From the NCBI GenBank assembly GCA_946902985.2, contig OX336398.1, positions 229,425,556-229,489,555 on the forward strand: a stretch of DNA of 64,000 nt. The letters run 5' to 3'. This DNA is from Meconema thalassinum (Eukaryota > Arthropoda > Insecta > Orthoptera > Tettigoniidae). The stretch's first letter is position 1. Each line of letters begins with the position of its first letter. The notes under the pieces were generated by a model. The model saw nothing but the letters and a program-made list of their open reading frames with translations, made no database searches and was not told the origin of the DNA. This document shows positions 52,675 through 64,000 of the stretch, one piece after another. Both the position numbers and the translations under genes were made by a program.

Positions 52675-53965
52675 CTATATAACAAGTAGTTCCGTGACAA
52701 ACTAAAGAGCCTGCTTTTCTTAAAATTTAAGATTCATGCGAATTAATAATCTATAAGTTATATCAGAAATGAAAAGTTACATTGGCCCTATCAGTGCTCG
52801 TAAAATAATGTTGGCAACAGTGTCATATATGTGTTGCTTAGAATAAATCTGAAACATTATGATCTATTAATGTTCCAATTTTGGATAAAATTCATTTGTT
52901 AATATGGAAGTTACAAGTATTTAAATTTGGGCCTATCAGTAGGCTTAGAATCATGTTGACAGCACGGACATGTTTCAGATACTCCAAATTGATGTACTGT
53001 AGAATGTCAGGTATTAAACGTGTGTAAAATTTAGAGCTGTTGGCTTGCATACTTTCTGATTCGAAGCAGGATAAAAAGTCTAAAAATAACTATTTTATGT
53101 TCTTTGAAAATTATATGGCAATTGAACTAGAATAATGACGAAATTAAGTTGGTAATATCGAAATGTCTAATTAGTTCGAAATATACCTGGTATAATGTAG
53201 CCTAACAGAGCACTACAGTTGGCAGCCCTGGTGACTGAATTTATATTCTTAGTTCCATCCCTTAAGGTACAGAATAAAATATTTGTTTCAAATCCAATTC
53301 ATAGTATAGAAGTTACATGTATTTAAAATTTGGTCCTATCAGCAGGCTTAGAATCATGTTGGTAGCACTGACGTATATTAGCCACTCCAAATTAATCTAG
53401 AATGTCAGGTACTATATGTGTACATCGTTTAAAGCTGTCGGCTCGCATACTTTCTGGTACATTGGTAGGCCTATTTGGATTTTAAAAAATAGAGAGAGCA
53501 TTTATTAACATTTGGCTGCCCTGGTGGCTCCTAAGAATACGCTCAGTCATATCTGTTTATGTACACATAGCACATACGAAATTTGGTTGAAATCCAATTG
53601 ATAGTCTAGAAGTTATCTGAATAAAAATATTGGACCTATCAGCAGGCTTAGAATTATTTTGGCAACACTGCCGTCCATGTCTCCTGAACATTAAACTGAA
53701 ATATTATTATCTATATGTGTGCAAATTTTGGAATAGCTCCCATGTATACCTTTCAAGAAATCGAACATGGAGCTCAAATTTCAAGTGCGGTTTTTCCAGC
53801 AGTTGGTAGCATTGACATCAATTTCAAATATGGGCTTGAGATATTCAGGTATAGATCTTCTTTACTCATACCAAATTTGGTTTTGATTGCTGCAGTCGTT
53901 TAGGAGTTGATAGGCACACACACACACGCAGAGAGACAGACAGACAGACAGACACACACACATTA
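52675..53965 (-). repeat. Dispersed repeat with three or four internal units and (CA)/(GACA) microsatellite end
   Basis: Units of roughly 350-400 bp repeat the order CCTATCAGYAGGCTTAGAAT, then CTCCAAATTRATSTA, then AGAATGTCAGGTAYTA (52,925; 53,335; partial at 52,790 and 53,635). One end reads AACAAGTAGTTCCGTGA and the other is a microsatellite (53,912-53,963). The plan is the same as D2. Confidence 0.65.
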
Positions 53966-54689
53966 TCACTACTGCACTGGAAGTATGTGCTGAATTACGT
54001 AAATATGTGTTTCTGTTTCTTACTCATTCAACGACAATTGCCATGTTTGTTTGTTTGACGTATAAGGTCTCCAACTGTTACCGATGCGCACACATTGACG
54101 TCACGTTACTGATACCAACATATGGGATGCAAAATACACCTTGTAATTATGTTAAATATCATTAATTTAAAAAAAACGATTGCTCTGGATAAAGATTATT
54201 GATGCGTGAGTAATCCCACTGTGTGTGACAAAAACTAGGAGTGTATATATCCGTATTAGCAATGATTGGTATAGGCAAAACCATTGGTGTGGATAAAGAT
54301 TATTGAGGGGTTAGCAATGCTGTATATGCCCATAATTCGCGTGTATATTGGCGGATTCAACTGGAATTTTACTATATAAGTCATATATAAAGGGGATGGT
54401 GGGTGGGTTATGGACAGCGGAGGAGAAAACATCTCTTACCACAGCATTTCCACATTTATTCATCATTACAAAATATATTTCGGCAATGCAGAATAGTCGG
54501 TAGTGCCAAGCGAACAATTTAGAAAATTAAATGTGGGAATAATAATTAATTTTAGGCATTTTTAATGGGCACATTTTTATGAATGATACTGCATTTTAAA
54601 GAGGAAAGTTTGTGCATTATTTCCTACATAAATACAATATATATACTGTATATTTCAAAACATTTTGACAGAATTCTTCTCTTTAAAAT
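53966..54689. other. Non-coding, nothing recognised
   Basis: AT-rich. A twice-used GATAAAGATTATTGA block (54,188 and 54,293) suggests a small local duplication. Confidence 0.45.
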
Positions 54690-55190
54690 ATGGAATATTG
54701 GCTTTCACGGCCAGTGAATTAAAAATCAGCAATTTTTCTAGGTTTGTGCCGTGTCTTGTGTGGGGTTTCACCTAGAACACCAAGCTGGCTCATCAGCGGG
54801 CTCTTGGTGTCCCCGCCCAGACCCCACAGGAGTAACGAACTCCGTGCTACCTTCCCTTATATGCGAGAACCAAAAGCTCAAGCAGCCTTAACCTCCCTAT
54901 GAAGGCTTCCCAAAAGATGGTATATTGGCTTTCACGGCCAATGAATTAAAACTCAGCAATTCTTCTTGTTTTGTGCCGTGTCTTGTGTGGGGTTTCGCCT
55001 AGGACACCAAGCTGGCTCATCGGCGGGCTCTTGGTGTCCCCGCCGGACCCCCACAAGAGTAGTGAACTACGCGCTACCTCCAATTATATAGAGTGCAACT
55101 GCACTACTTTACTGCGAGAACCAAAAGCTCAAGCGCCCTTAACGTCCCTATGAAGGATTCCAAAAAGATGGTATATTGGCTTTCATGGCT
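54690..55190. repeat. Paired hairpin-bearing repeats (locus 2)
   Basis: Same family as 34.7-35.1 kb. Stems at 54,775-54,784 with 54,803-54,812 (one mismatch) and 55,002-55,011 with 55,030-55,039 (perfect), 227 bp apart. A third TATTGGCTTTCA start at 55,173 is truncated. Confidence 0.8.
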
Positions 55191-55344
55191 TTTTAAATTT
55201 TTATTTTATTTTTAGATACAAAGTTTTATGTGTTTTTATGAAAGAAATTGCCTAGTAATTGAACACTTTTGGAATATAAAATTTGTTGAAAATATCATGA
55301 ACTAACATCTCACAATGTTTAAGGCTTCTAATTCTGTACCATTG

Positions 55345-55587
55345 TCAATTTATAAAACGACTGAGGCGTACCTGGAGTGGTATATCAACATCTTCATTAT
55401 CAGGGTGTTGAGATGTTTGGACATCCCTCAATCCACTTCCTTTGGCATCCATAGAATCATGTATGCTGTTATCATCTTCTTCAGAATCACTGCTATTAAT
55501 TTCACCGTCTTGCACATCACTCTCATCTTCCAATTAACTACTTATTCTCTCAAGATCTCCAGCAATGTTTCTATTTTGGTCAGCCAT
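55345..55587 (-). pseudogene. Acidic N-terminal-like fragment with in-frame stop
   Basis: An ATG at 55,587 (context AAAAATGG) opens 17 codons up to a TAA at 55,534-55,536. The same frame then runs 62 codons with an S-D-S-E-E-D-D cluster to 55,345. The composition recalls acidic N-termini of some domesticated or cut-and-paste transposases, but I cannot name the family. It may be chance. Confidence 0.3.
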
Positions 55588-56444
55588 TTTTATTTAAAAT
55601 GAACACATGGCCCATGCATCTTCAACGAGTAAATACAACAGAAATACGTATACTATTAGAGTACCAACTTAACTAAACGCAATCACGAAACTTCCTCGTC
55701 ACCGTCTGCTTCGAAGAATTGCGAAAAGATGTCGCAGTATGTCTGAAAATACTTACGTAGTCAGAGTCGATTTTTTCGGCCCTGGCACAACAAAGCAAAC
55801 GGAAGAGTCGAAAAAATTAACTCTTGGCACTTGTAGAGCTGCGGTTTTGTAGAAGGTTCACCACTCCTCAACTGTTACCGCACTGGATTTAACCGACTTT
55901 CAAAATTCCTACTTGTTTGTTCGAGAATCGAAACCGCGATACTCCACCGTTGAAGGTAGTTAAAGCCATTATGCCTGAATGTCCGTGAAATGCCTGCTAG
56001 GGACAAGGAATCCTATCTATATTGTGGAGACGAGAAAGTGTCATCTAATTGGCGAACAATCCCTAATGACGTCACAATGGCCACAGCTGTCATCAAGTCT
56101 GGTTTCTATGGTTACGGAATTCCTTTTAATTCCATCCTCAGAACAATGAGGACAAAAGCAAGCAAGCAAGCAAGCGGCCCCTCGACTGACCATTACGAGG
56201 ACAGCGCCGCCCGAGCTGAAAGGAAACTCCAATAACCATTTCGTTCTCATATTTCTAATCGAGACAGGGTGCCTCACAAGTGTCGTTCAACTGGCTGGCT
56301 TTTTATAGACTGTTAACTCCTTTAGGATCAGTCCAAATGTTCCTTCGCATTATGTGTGTCTTATAATAAGTCACATGGAAAAGTAGCGCACAACAGCTTC
56401 TGGAATATAAGATAAAGTTATGATAATAATAATACTAATAAAAG
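55588..56444. other. Non-coding, nothing recognised
   Basis: A short AAGC run lies near 56,156-56,174. A frame of about 80 codons here has no recognisable motif. Confidence 0.45.
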
Positions 56445-56644
56445 TTCATCTGAAATTGATAAAAGAGTAAGTGAGGCTAGGAGAACAATTGGAGCAAACA
56501 ATTCCGTTTTATGGAGCAGAAATATTTTAAACAACACTAAGAAACGTATTCACAGTTCATTGGTACAAAGTATTTTGCTATATGGATCAGAAACTTGGAC
56601 GATAAACAGACAGCAAGCTAACAAATTATTAGTAACAGAGATGG
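56445..56644 (+). pseudogene. LINE C-terminal fragment, left half (host of nested insertion)
   Basis: Encodes I-D-K-R-V-S-E-A-R-R, then L-L-Y-G-S-E-T-W-T-I, then L-L-V-T-E-M, a post-RT region. The reading continues at 58,805 with D-Y-W-R-R, so the two halves were once joined. Confidence 0.75.
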
Positions 56645-58804
56645 TTGTAATGAAATGCAGATTTAAGTTGAAGAAACTGAAGAAAAGTCAAAAGCCAAAA
56701 AGGTGGGCAATAGACAGACTGAAAGTAAAGGATGTAAACGAAAGATTCAAGAAGAGTATAAAGGAAGGAATAATGAAAACCCCTAAACTAACTTCAATTG
56801 CAGACGAATGGGTACTTTTGAAGAATGAAATAACAAAATCCGCAGAAGAAAACATTGGTAGGAAAGAAAGAATAGGTAGAAAACCGTGGATCACTCAGGA
56901 TATACTAGAATTGATGGATGAAAGGCGGGAACACAAGAATCTAAGAGATGAAACGGGGAAAGCAGAATTCAGACGTCTGAGAAATGAGGTTAACAAGAAG
57001 TGCAAGGAAGCGAAAGAAGAATGGTTGAAAGAGAAATGTGCAGGTATAGAAAATTGTCTGAAATTAGGAAAAGTAGACACAGCTTATCGAAGGATTAAGA
57101 ATACATTCGGAGAAAAGAAGACTAAGTGATGTAATATTAAGGACACAAATGGAAAGCCTCTAACAGATAGGGAAGGAAAGATTGAGAGATGGAAAGCTTA
57201 CATAGAGAGTTTGTCTAAGGGAAAGGAGATTGAGAATCGTGTAATGGGAAGGGAGAAGGAAATTGATGAGAATGAAAAAGGAGATTTAATATTGAGATCA
57301 GAATTTAACAGAGCATTAGAGGACTTAGGCAGGAACAAAGCACCAGGCATAGATGATATACTGATTGAGTTGCTACGCTGCATAGGAGATGAAGGTCTGA
57401 TCAGGTTATTTCACTTGGTGTGTAGGATTTATGAGACAGGTGAGGTACCCTCTGATTTCAAGAAGAATGTAATCATCCCTATACCTACGAAAGTGGGAGC
57501 TGACAGATGTGAAGATTACCGTACAATCAGCTTGATTACTCATGCTTCGAAGATCCTGTCTAGAATAATTTACAAGAGAATTCAAAGCCAGATAGAAACG
57601 GGATTGGGTGAAGACCAGTCCGGTTTCAGGAGAAATGCAGGAACAAGGGAAGCTGTACTAAGTCTTAGGCTGATTTTGGAGGGTAGAATAAGGATAGATA
57701 AGAGAACGTTCATGGCATTTGTAGACTTAAAAAATGCTTTTGATAACGTTGATTGGACTAAATTGTTTGACATTTTGAAATCGATTGGAATAAAGTACAG
57801 GGATAGGAGGGTGATATACAATCTATACAGAAACCAGACAGCAGTCATTCGAGCTGAAGGACATGAGAGAGAAGGTGGTATTCAGAAAGGTGTAAGGCAA
57901 GGCTGCAACTTATCACCCATACTTTTCAATCTTTACATCGAACAAGCAATGAAGGAAATTGGAGAAAAATTTAAAGTGGGAGTGAAGATTCAAGGAGAAA
58001 TAATTTCAACTCTGCGATTTTCTGATGACATCGTCATCTTGACCGACAAGCCTGAGGATTTGAATGAGTTTTTGAATGGTATGGACTCCGTCTTAAGGAA
58101 AGAATCCATGATGAAAGTTAATCAATGTAAAACAAAAATACTGGAATGCAGCCGAAATAAATCAGAAACCTCTATGGAGATCAAATTGGCAGGTGAAAAT
58201 CTGAAGGAAGTAGGAGACTTCTGTTACTTAGGAAGCAGAATAACCAGTGATGGATGAAGCAAAGAGGATATAAAAAGCAGGTTGGCTCAGGCAAGGAAAG
58301 CATTTCTACAAAAAAGGAATCTGTTTACATCGAATATAGATTTAGATATTAGGAAGTCATTTTTGAAAGCCTTTGTCTGGAGCGTGGCGCTCTATGGAAG
58401 TGAAACTTGGACTATTGGTGCAGCAGAAAAGAGGAGAATTGAAGCATTTGAAATGTGGTGTTACAGGAGAATGATGAAGATCAGATGGGTTGATAGGGTT
58501 ACAAACAAAGAGGTATTAAGACGAGTGGGAGAGGAGAGATGTTTCTGGCGACTGCTAATGAAGAGAAGAGATAGGTTAGTAGGACATATACTAAGACACC
58601 CAGGAATAGCATGCTTAGTTATGGAAGGAAGGGTCGTGGACAAGAACTGTAGGGGTAGACCAAGGCTAGAATATGTTAAACAGATTGCCTCGAATGTAGG
58701 GTGTGGTAGCTATGTAGAGATGAAACGATTAGCTCAGGACAGGGAAGCATGGAGAACTGCATCAAACCAGAGAAAAGACTGAAGACTCAAACAACAACAA
58801 CAAC
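56645..58804 (+). mobile_element. Nested RTE-like LINE, 5' truncated, (CAA)n tail
   Basis: AGATGG is duplicated at 56,639-56,644 and 58,805-58,810. The insertion is open in one frame apart from two TGA stops (57,127-57,129 and 58,255-58,257). RT blocks: K-A-P-G-I-D-D (about 57,340), F-V-D-L-K-N-A-F-D (57,720), G-V-R-Q-G-C-N-L-S-P (57,890), and the catalytic F-S-D-D in place of the usual F-A-D-D (58,020). The C-terminal L-Y-G-S-E-T-W-T and the G-H-I-L-R-H-P region follow. It ends in a CAACAACAAC tail. The endonuclease domain is absent (5' truncation). Confidence 0.85.
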
Positions 58805-59160
58805 AGATGGATTATTGGAGGAGGGTGGTAAGAAAATCAAGATTGGATAAAATTAGAAATACGAGAACAAGAGAAATTACGCAGGTAAAAATAAAATGTA
58901 CTAGAAATGGTTGAAGAAAGGAGATTACAATGGTTTGGACAGGAGAAAAGGATGCGGAATAGTAGAATTCCAAATGTAATGTTACATTGACAAGCTGAAG
59001 GCAAACGTAAACGGGGTAAACCAAGAGACCAATGGAGGGATGGTGTAAAGAGAAGCATGGCTACCAGAGGCTTAACCAAGGAAGATGTTGAAGACCGAAA
59101 TTTGTGGAGGAGAAGAGTATATTTGGGTTGAAGGAAAACTACGCTATTGTAGAATATTAC
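58805..59160 (+). pseudogene. LINE C-terminal fragment, right half
   Basis: Continues the fragment at 56,445-56,644 with D-Y-W-R-R-V-V-R-K-S and R-N-T-R-T-R-E-I, then frameshifted C-terminal sequence to about 59,130. Confidence 0.7.
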
Positions 59161-59194
59161 TAATAAAGAAGATGAAGTAATTCAGCCAACAGGA

Positions 59195-59760
59195 TTGATC
59201 GTGAGGCAAACAAGGAGACAATTTCAAAATTACAGATGGCCTAGAGAATCTACTGCATATAACAGATACAACAAAAAATCAATCTTGAAGAACGCAACAT
59301 TCAGACATCACACCACATTATTCAAACCTGAAGCACTGAAAGCATCGGAAACCTTGATCAATGGAGGTAGAGACGTTGAGAAACAAGAGAGGAAAATATT
59401 GAGGAAAATCCTTGGTCCAGTCTGCTCAGAAGGGATCTGGATGGAACGGAAGTCTCAGGAGTTTTATCAACATTCTGGTAAGATCACCGGCACCTTCAGG
59501 AAAAGATGATTGAAATTCTACGGCCATATTCTCAGAATGAACAATGATCAACCTTGTTCTCTCAATTAAAGTCAAGAACGCCTAGCGAAATAGAAAAAGT
59601 CCTTCAAGAAATTGGCATTACATAGGAAATTATTCAAGATCAACTCCAGTTCAGAACATTTCTCTGAGATAATTACTACCAGGACCAAGAAATCTCGGGC
59701 AGAAAAACGGAGGAGGTTTTTCAGTGCCCAGATGAAGAGATTTTGGGACAAGAAAAGTAA
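59195..59760 (+). pseudogene. LINE ORF2 C-terminal fragment
   Basis: Encodes F-K-P-E-A-L-K-A-S-E-T, K-Q-E-R-K-I-L-R-K-I-L-G-P and, near 59,510, an F-Y-G-H-I-L-R-M block in another frame. Same family as 32,590-33,135. Confidence 0.7.
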
Positions 59761-59947
59761 ATAATTAGCTAAATAAGTTTATAGTGCTTCACAGATGGGA
59801 TTAACGATGTTAAAATTAATAAATAATAACATAGCCTTTGTAGATGACCAGCAAGTGGCAAGAAGCAATCCATTCCACAGTAAAACTTTATGGAAATCCA
59901 GGAATAACATGACTACAAATTTTGCATGAGAAGACTAAATACTGTAT

Positions 59948-60205
59948 ATGGAAAGAACTAAATCAGGATTCAACAAGCAACTTCTAATCGGCAAATTTGG
60001 AAATTCCTCTCTGGTAGATACATTGAAGTATTTAGGAGAAATTATTCAGCCAGAAGGGTTAAATCAAGAATCCATCAAGCAAACAGTTGAAAAATTACAA
60101 CTTTCCTGGAACAGATATAATAGAAAATACATATCACAAAACGTAAACTTAGGACACGACAATAATATTATCAGGCCAGCAGCCTGGCCTGTTAGTCACT
60201 TCTAA
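59948..60205 (+). pseudogene. LINE fragment, region before the C-terminal block
   Basis: Encodes L-K-Y-L-G-E-I-I-Q-P and N-L-G-H-D-N-N-I-I-R, which normally precede the block at 59.3 kb. A separate fragment of the same family that ends abruptly at about 60,185. Confidence 0.6.
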
Positions 60206-60489
60206 GGTTACATATTCTATTATAATATGCTAATACCCTACTGGTCACCCCCTTGAGGGCAGTTTAAACCTCCGTATGTACGATAAGCTGAATTGTCGAA
60301 GCCAGACCTTGTTGAATCGTAAGGTAGGTTAGGCTGTAATACTTGCATTATTCATACAACCGCCATCTTGAAACTATTTGGCTGATGACCTCGTAGTTTG
60401 GTCAATAGACGCTTCCCACATTAAGGTATATTGTTGCAACATGTTAAGTAATAGGTACTTTCAGATCTAATCTGATAGTGACAAAAGTA
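60206..60489. other. Non-coding, nothing recognised
   Basis: A short TTAGG-like GGTAGGTTAGGCTG near 60,323 is the only motif noted. Confidence 0.45.
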
Positions 60490-61690
60490 GAGTATTTACA
60501 CTAAATGATGATCTCCCACACGGATCTGTCCTGGCTCCCCTCCTTTTCAATCTATATACTCACGACATACCGGAAACATCTTCAAGGAAATTCATTTATG
60601 CTGATGATATTTGTTTGGTGTCTCAACCTTCTACCTATTTGGACGCAGAAACTATTTTATCTGCTGATCTGGAAACCTTGGTTGTATACTTCGAGGAATG
60701 GTGCCTCCACTTAATTCCCCAGACAACAGTCATATCGGAATTCCATCTACGCAACATGCAGTCAAATTATAAACCAGAAGTCAGAGCCAGAGGCCTTTTC
60801 TTGTCATACAGTAAGTAGATTGCTTAAATGTTTGGGAAGAGCATTAGGTAGATCCCTGACTTTCAAACAACATCTCTCGAATGTGGCTGCTAAAATCAAA
60901 ACTAGAAATAATATCCTGCAGAAACTTGCTGGCACATCATGGGGAGCTAACGGTCAAATCCTAAGAACCACTGCTTTAGCCCTATCGTATTCTGTTGCTG
61001 AATACTGCTGTTCAACCTGGATTAATAGCGCTCACAGAAGCAAAATAGATGTCCAGTTCATCCAAGCAATGCGTATAATTACAGGATGTATTCGGAGCAC
61101 GAACACACTTTGGCTGCCTGTCCTCTGCAACATTCCTCCTCCAGCCTTGAGAAGATCAGAGGCACTCCTAAAAACATGGAAGATAATCCTGCAGAATCCC
61201 TATTTGCCCACTCGTCAAGATATTACACAAATAGTATACCAACGTTTAAAGTCAAGGAAACCACCATGGCGCACAGCAGTTAGCCTTGACGGATCATCTT
61301 TTAATATGAATGACTCTTGGAAGGTCCGGTGGGAGCATTTTTTAGTAACCAACAAACATCTAGTTGGGAACCCTTTGAACGGGTACATGGATTTGATCTT
61401 CCCAGACGCCATTGGAGGATCTTAAATCGGATACGCACAGGACAGGGCAGATGTGCTTATTCATTGCATAAATGGGGCTGGTCTAACTCTGCAGATTGTA
61501 ACTGTGGCACCTCCTTACGGTCAATCCATCACATTGTCGCTGACTGCACTCTCCGCGCTTTCCATGTAACGTTGACGGATGTCCATCAAGCATCAGTTGA
61601 AGTAGTTGAATGGGTCAGGGATCTTGACCGTGAACTGTAAGATTGTATGAACTTGTGTGTGCACAATTGTACATATATTCATCATACGAT
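60490..61690 (+). pseudogene. Jockey-like LINE RT fragment, frameshifted
   Basis: Encodes L-P-H-G-S-V-L-A-P-L-L-F-N-L-Y, then F-I-Y-A-D-D-I-C-L-V (RT catalytic F/Y-A-D-D; frame change between them near 60,600). Then come R-S-L-T-F-K-Q-H-L, Y-S-V-A-E-Y-C-C-S-T-W and a C-terminal segment, with more frame changes near 60,820 and 61,420. The 3' end near 61,690 has ATAATAAATTAGG. The upstream part of RT and the endonuclease are missing. Confidence 0.8.
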
Positions 61691-61960
61691 ACATAATAAA
61701 TTAGGTTAGTCGTAATTTGATTTAAGCTTTGAACATTTGGGTGGCCACCATTACGTTTCTGTCAAGATGACGGGGATACAAAACAAGGCACTGAGGTGCC
61801 CTTTGCTAGTGCTACCTCTGTACCAAATTTCGTCCAATTCGGTTTCACCATGCTTCAATTGATACGGGGGGGGGGGACAGACACGCAGAGTACACCCAGA
61901 ATCACACAGACAGACACACAATATGTTGCCCTGTGTAGATGTCAGAAATCGAAAGTAGGC
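61691..61960. other. Non-coding, (CAGA)-type microsatellite near 61,872-61,922
   Basis: ACCAAATTTCGTCCAATTCG and a G10 run precede CAGACACA repeats, the usual 3' end of decayed non-LTR elements. Confidence 0.5.
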
Positions 61961-62260
61961 TAAAAATACCTATCACAAAACGCAAACTTGGGACATGACA
62001 ATAATATCATCAAGCCAGAAGCACTTAACGCATCTCAAATTTTGATAATTGGGGACAGATCACAAGTCAAAAACATCGAATAACATGAGAGAATAATCCT
62101 CAGAAAATCTTCTGACAAAAATTAGAAAACGGGGTTTGAATGCAAATGAACCACAGGAAAACTATCAAAATATTGCAAAAATCACACATTCCATCATAAA
62201 AAGGAGACTGATATTTTATGTTCACGTATACAGAATAAATGACAATACACTAGGCTATCA
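61961..62260 (+). pseudogene. LINE fragment, same family as 59.2-60.2 kb
   Basis: ACAAAACGCAAACTTGGGACATGACAATAAT-like sequence matches 60,137-60,168, followed by blocks like the R-K-I-L/F-Y-x-H region. It is highly decayed. Confidence 0.55.
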
Positions 62261-63740
62261 AAGCAAATTTTAAACCTAGTGCGAAAACCACTAGAATTTG
62301 TTGTAGACATAACACGAGAGCCACAAGAAATTGGAATCAAATGAAAAATCATTCACAATAGAACAATACTTACAGTAGAAGCCAAATGAACAGACACAGA
62401 AGAATTCAGGATGGACAGAAGGGATCACAGTGAACGGATGAAGGTGAAGGGATATGGGGAAGGTAAGAGGAGACATTGTGCTAGCACGCTCCATAGTTGG
62501 ACATTATGAATGGAATAATAATAATAACTAACGAACCCGTGCGAGAAATCGTGCATGTTCATAAACCACACTTTCCCCAATAGGTTTATAATGAGAGACT
62601 TAAGGAGAAAGGTTGTTATGATTTTATTTGAACCAAATGATTATAGAACACTATTTACATTTCAGTTAGTTTTCCAAGTTCTACGTTCCCTAACTTACGA
62701 AGGCAATCACTGAATATTGGATCATCATAACACTCACCGGTTATTCGATATTTATGAAATTATACGATTTGAGTACTCATTCCTTTGATTTACTGTTTAT
62801 GAAATCCATGCAAAATGATAAAGGTAAGACCTCGGAATGTTAAAATGACATGAAACAGGCGTCACAACAGACAAAATGTGAAGTGGACAGCAATTATGTA
62901 GGGTATTTTCCTACAGCACCAGCATCTGCAAATCGTACACTTCGTACAGTTATTAAAAGTCATTATTTAAATAAATTATAGATATTTATGAAATTATAGT
63001 GCAATTCGTCACTGCTAATATCTATTCTGTTTCATTTGAATGCTCATTTGTCACGATCGGTCGCTTGTGAGCCCAGCAGGAGGGATCTATACTACTGAAA
63101 TAATATATATGATAGTTACCAGTGACCTCTTAGACTGAGATTCATTCCAGAACGCCACTTCTTTCGGAAGCATGTCACCATTCTCTTGACATTAAGGTAA
63201 TATGTTAGGTCCTTAGTTACGTACCCAGCGGGCACAAACTTCACGAAATTTTAGTGTGTCATGCACGATACCATACGCTGTAGAAAGCGTAAGCATTTGA
63301 AACTGGTAAAGATATATTATTCGTATTGTTTGATAGAAGTGATAAATTGAAGACGTCTCCTGTCATTTCCCATTGATCAGATAAAACAACAGAATAGACA
63401 ATCATTTTGGGAATCGACTGACTTTTGATAGCATTTGTTTCGTCTTTCTCAAAAAATTTCCACCTAAAACGACGATTTAACCTACTTTCTTAAACATGTA
63501 CATTATTCGAACAAAGAAGTCTCCTATTACTATAATATTCGGAAACATTAATAGAATATTAACATAAGCTGTTTCTAAGATAGTTTTTATAACTTGTCCA
63601 AGTATTGATAAGGCGGATTTTGAATGTATCACCATACGCTGTACCTTATGAAATCAAGAACAGGTCATATCCTGAGTCACGTTACGTTATCCGCTAAAAT
63701 AAACAGCAATTCTTTTTCGTCTGAGATCGTTCAGTGAATA
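62261..63740. other. Non-coding, nothing recognised
   Basis: AT-rich. An AACCCGTGCGAGAAATCGTG at 62,533 resembles a common decayed-transposon motif. No gene was seen. Confidence 0.45.
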
Positions 63741-64000
63741 TACAGGGTCTTTCATATAAAGTAAGAACGGTGAGCGGCGGCTTTGATATCGGTTGCTGCA
63801 GTGACCTTGACCGAGCTTGTGGCGTGCCACGGCCCGCTGCTGTAGAAGGCTATTGAAAGCGCGTGCATAGTATATACTGTACTCGACCTTGCAATAAACG
63901 TGCAAGTGTTCAGTTGCCAGTCTGAACCTCAGATGTTAACATGAGACTGTTATCCTTACAACATCGTATTTTTTTATGTAAAACTTATTTTAAGTACGAG
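63741..64000. mobile_element. Possible transposon terminus running off the window
   Basis: TA followed by CAGGGTCTTTCATATAAAGT looks like the terminal repeat of a Tc1/mariner-type element, and the sequence changes to a more GC-rich composition after it. The other end would be outside the window. Confidence 0.3.

Noticed and set aside
55990..56235. 81-codon plus-strand frame
   Set aside because: It contains a simple AAGC repeat translated as alternating Lys/Ala/Ser and shows no family resemblance or promoter.
60320..60340. TTAGG-like telomeric bases
   Set aside because: Only one or two imperfect units; not enough to claim an interstitial telomere repeat.

Overview
The window looks like repeat-rich nuclear DNA of an arthropod, most likely an insect. 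It has no operons or ribosome-binding-site patterns. Genome-style mobile elements sit nested inside one another: mariner, RTE-like and jockey-like LINEs, tRNA-derived SINEs, a Ty3/gypsy element and a large non-coding LTR element. The left end holds an endogenous copy of an adintovirus/Polinton-type DNA virus. I found no convincing host exon, rRNA or functional tRNA gene.

1-9.1 kb, virus-derived island. A minus-strand block (right to left) holds a fibre-like protein, a basic core/minor-capsid protein, an adenain-type protease, a penton-like protein, a double-jelly-roll-type major capsid protein, a BIR (IAP-like) protein, an RNase H-fold-like protein, an unknown protein and a phospholipase A2-like protein. 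A divergent plus-strand block holds a packaging ATPase, an uncharacterised family often seen beside such elements, and an rve integrase with a C-terminal chromodomain. Most of the genes are broken by single in-frame stops or one- or two-base shifts. The integrase is intact with a full D,D,E triad. No protein-primed PolB lies in the window, so it is either left of base 1 or lost. The BIR and PLA2-like genes beside the capsid block are the most interesting accessory content.

9.6-18.8 kb is non-coding. It has a 14-bp minisatellite, two complete SINEs with target-site duplications (TSDs), several copies of an older dispersed repeat (called R1 here), one TATA+Inr promoter ahead of a 182-codon unrecognised reading frame, and an internally deleted mariner. 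18,818-27,192 is an 8.4-kb LTR element with 1.62-kb LTRs, a GTTAT TSD, a PBS and a PPT, but no coding capacity. 28,234-31,979 is a second copy of the same deleted mariner, split by a 2.9-kb TG...CA insertion with a GAATG TSD, probably a giant solo LTR.

32-38 kb has a SINE, LINE debris, a 40-bp tandem repeat, paired hairpin-bearing repeats and a 2.6-kb array of about 85 units of 31 bp, many carrying an E2F-type core. 38,404-45,011 is a complete Ty3/gypsy element on the minus strand. It has LTRs, TSD ATAT, a tRNA-Leu-type PBS, a PPT, intact gag and pol, and a GGGAAAC slippery heptamer in the right frame for -1 frameshifting. It landed in an R1 repeat. 45-64 kb is a mosaic of dispersed repeats, inverted SINE copies, RTE relics, a nested RTE insertion, a jockey-like RT fragment, and a possible transposon terminus running off the right edge.
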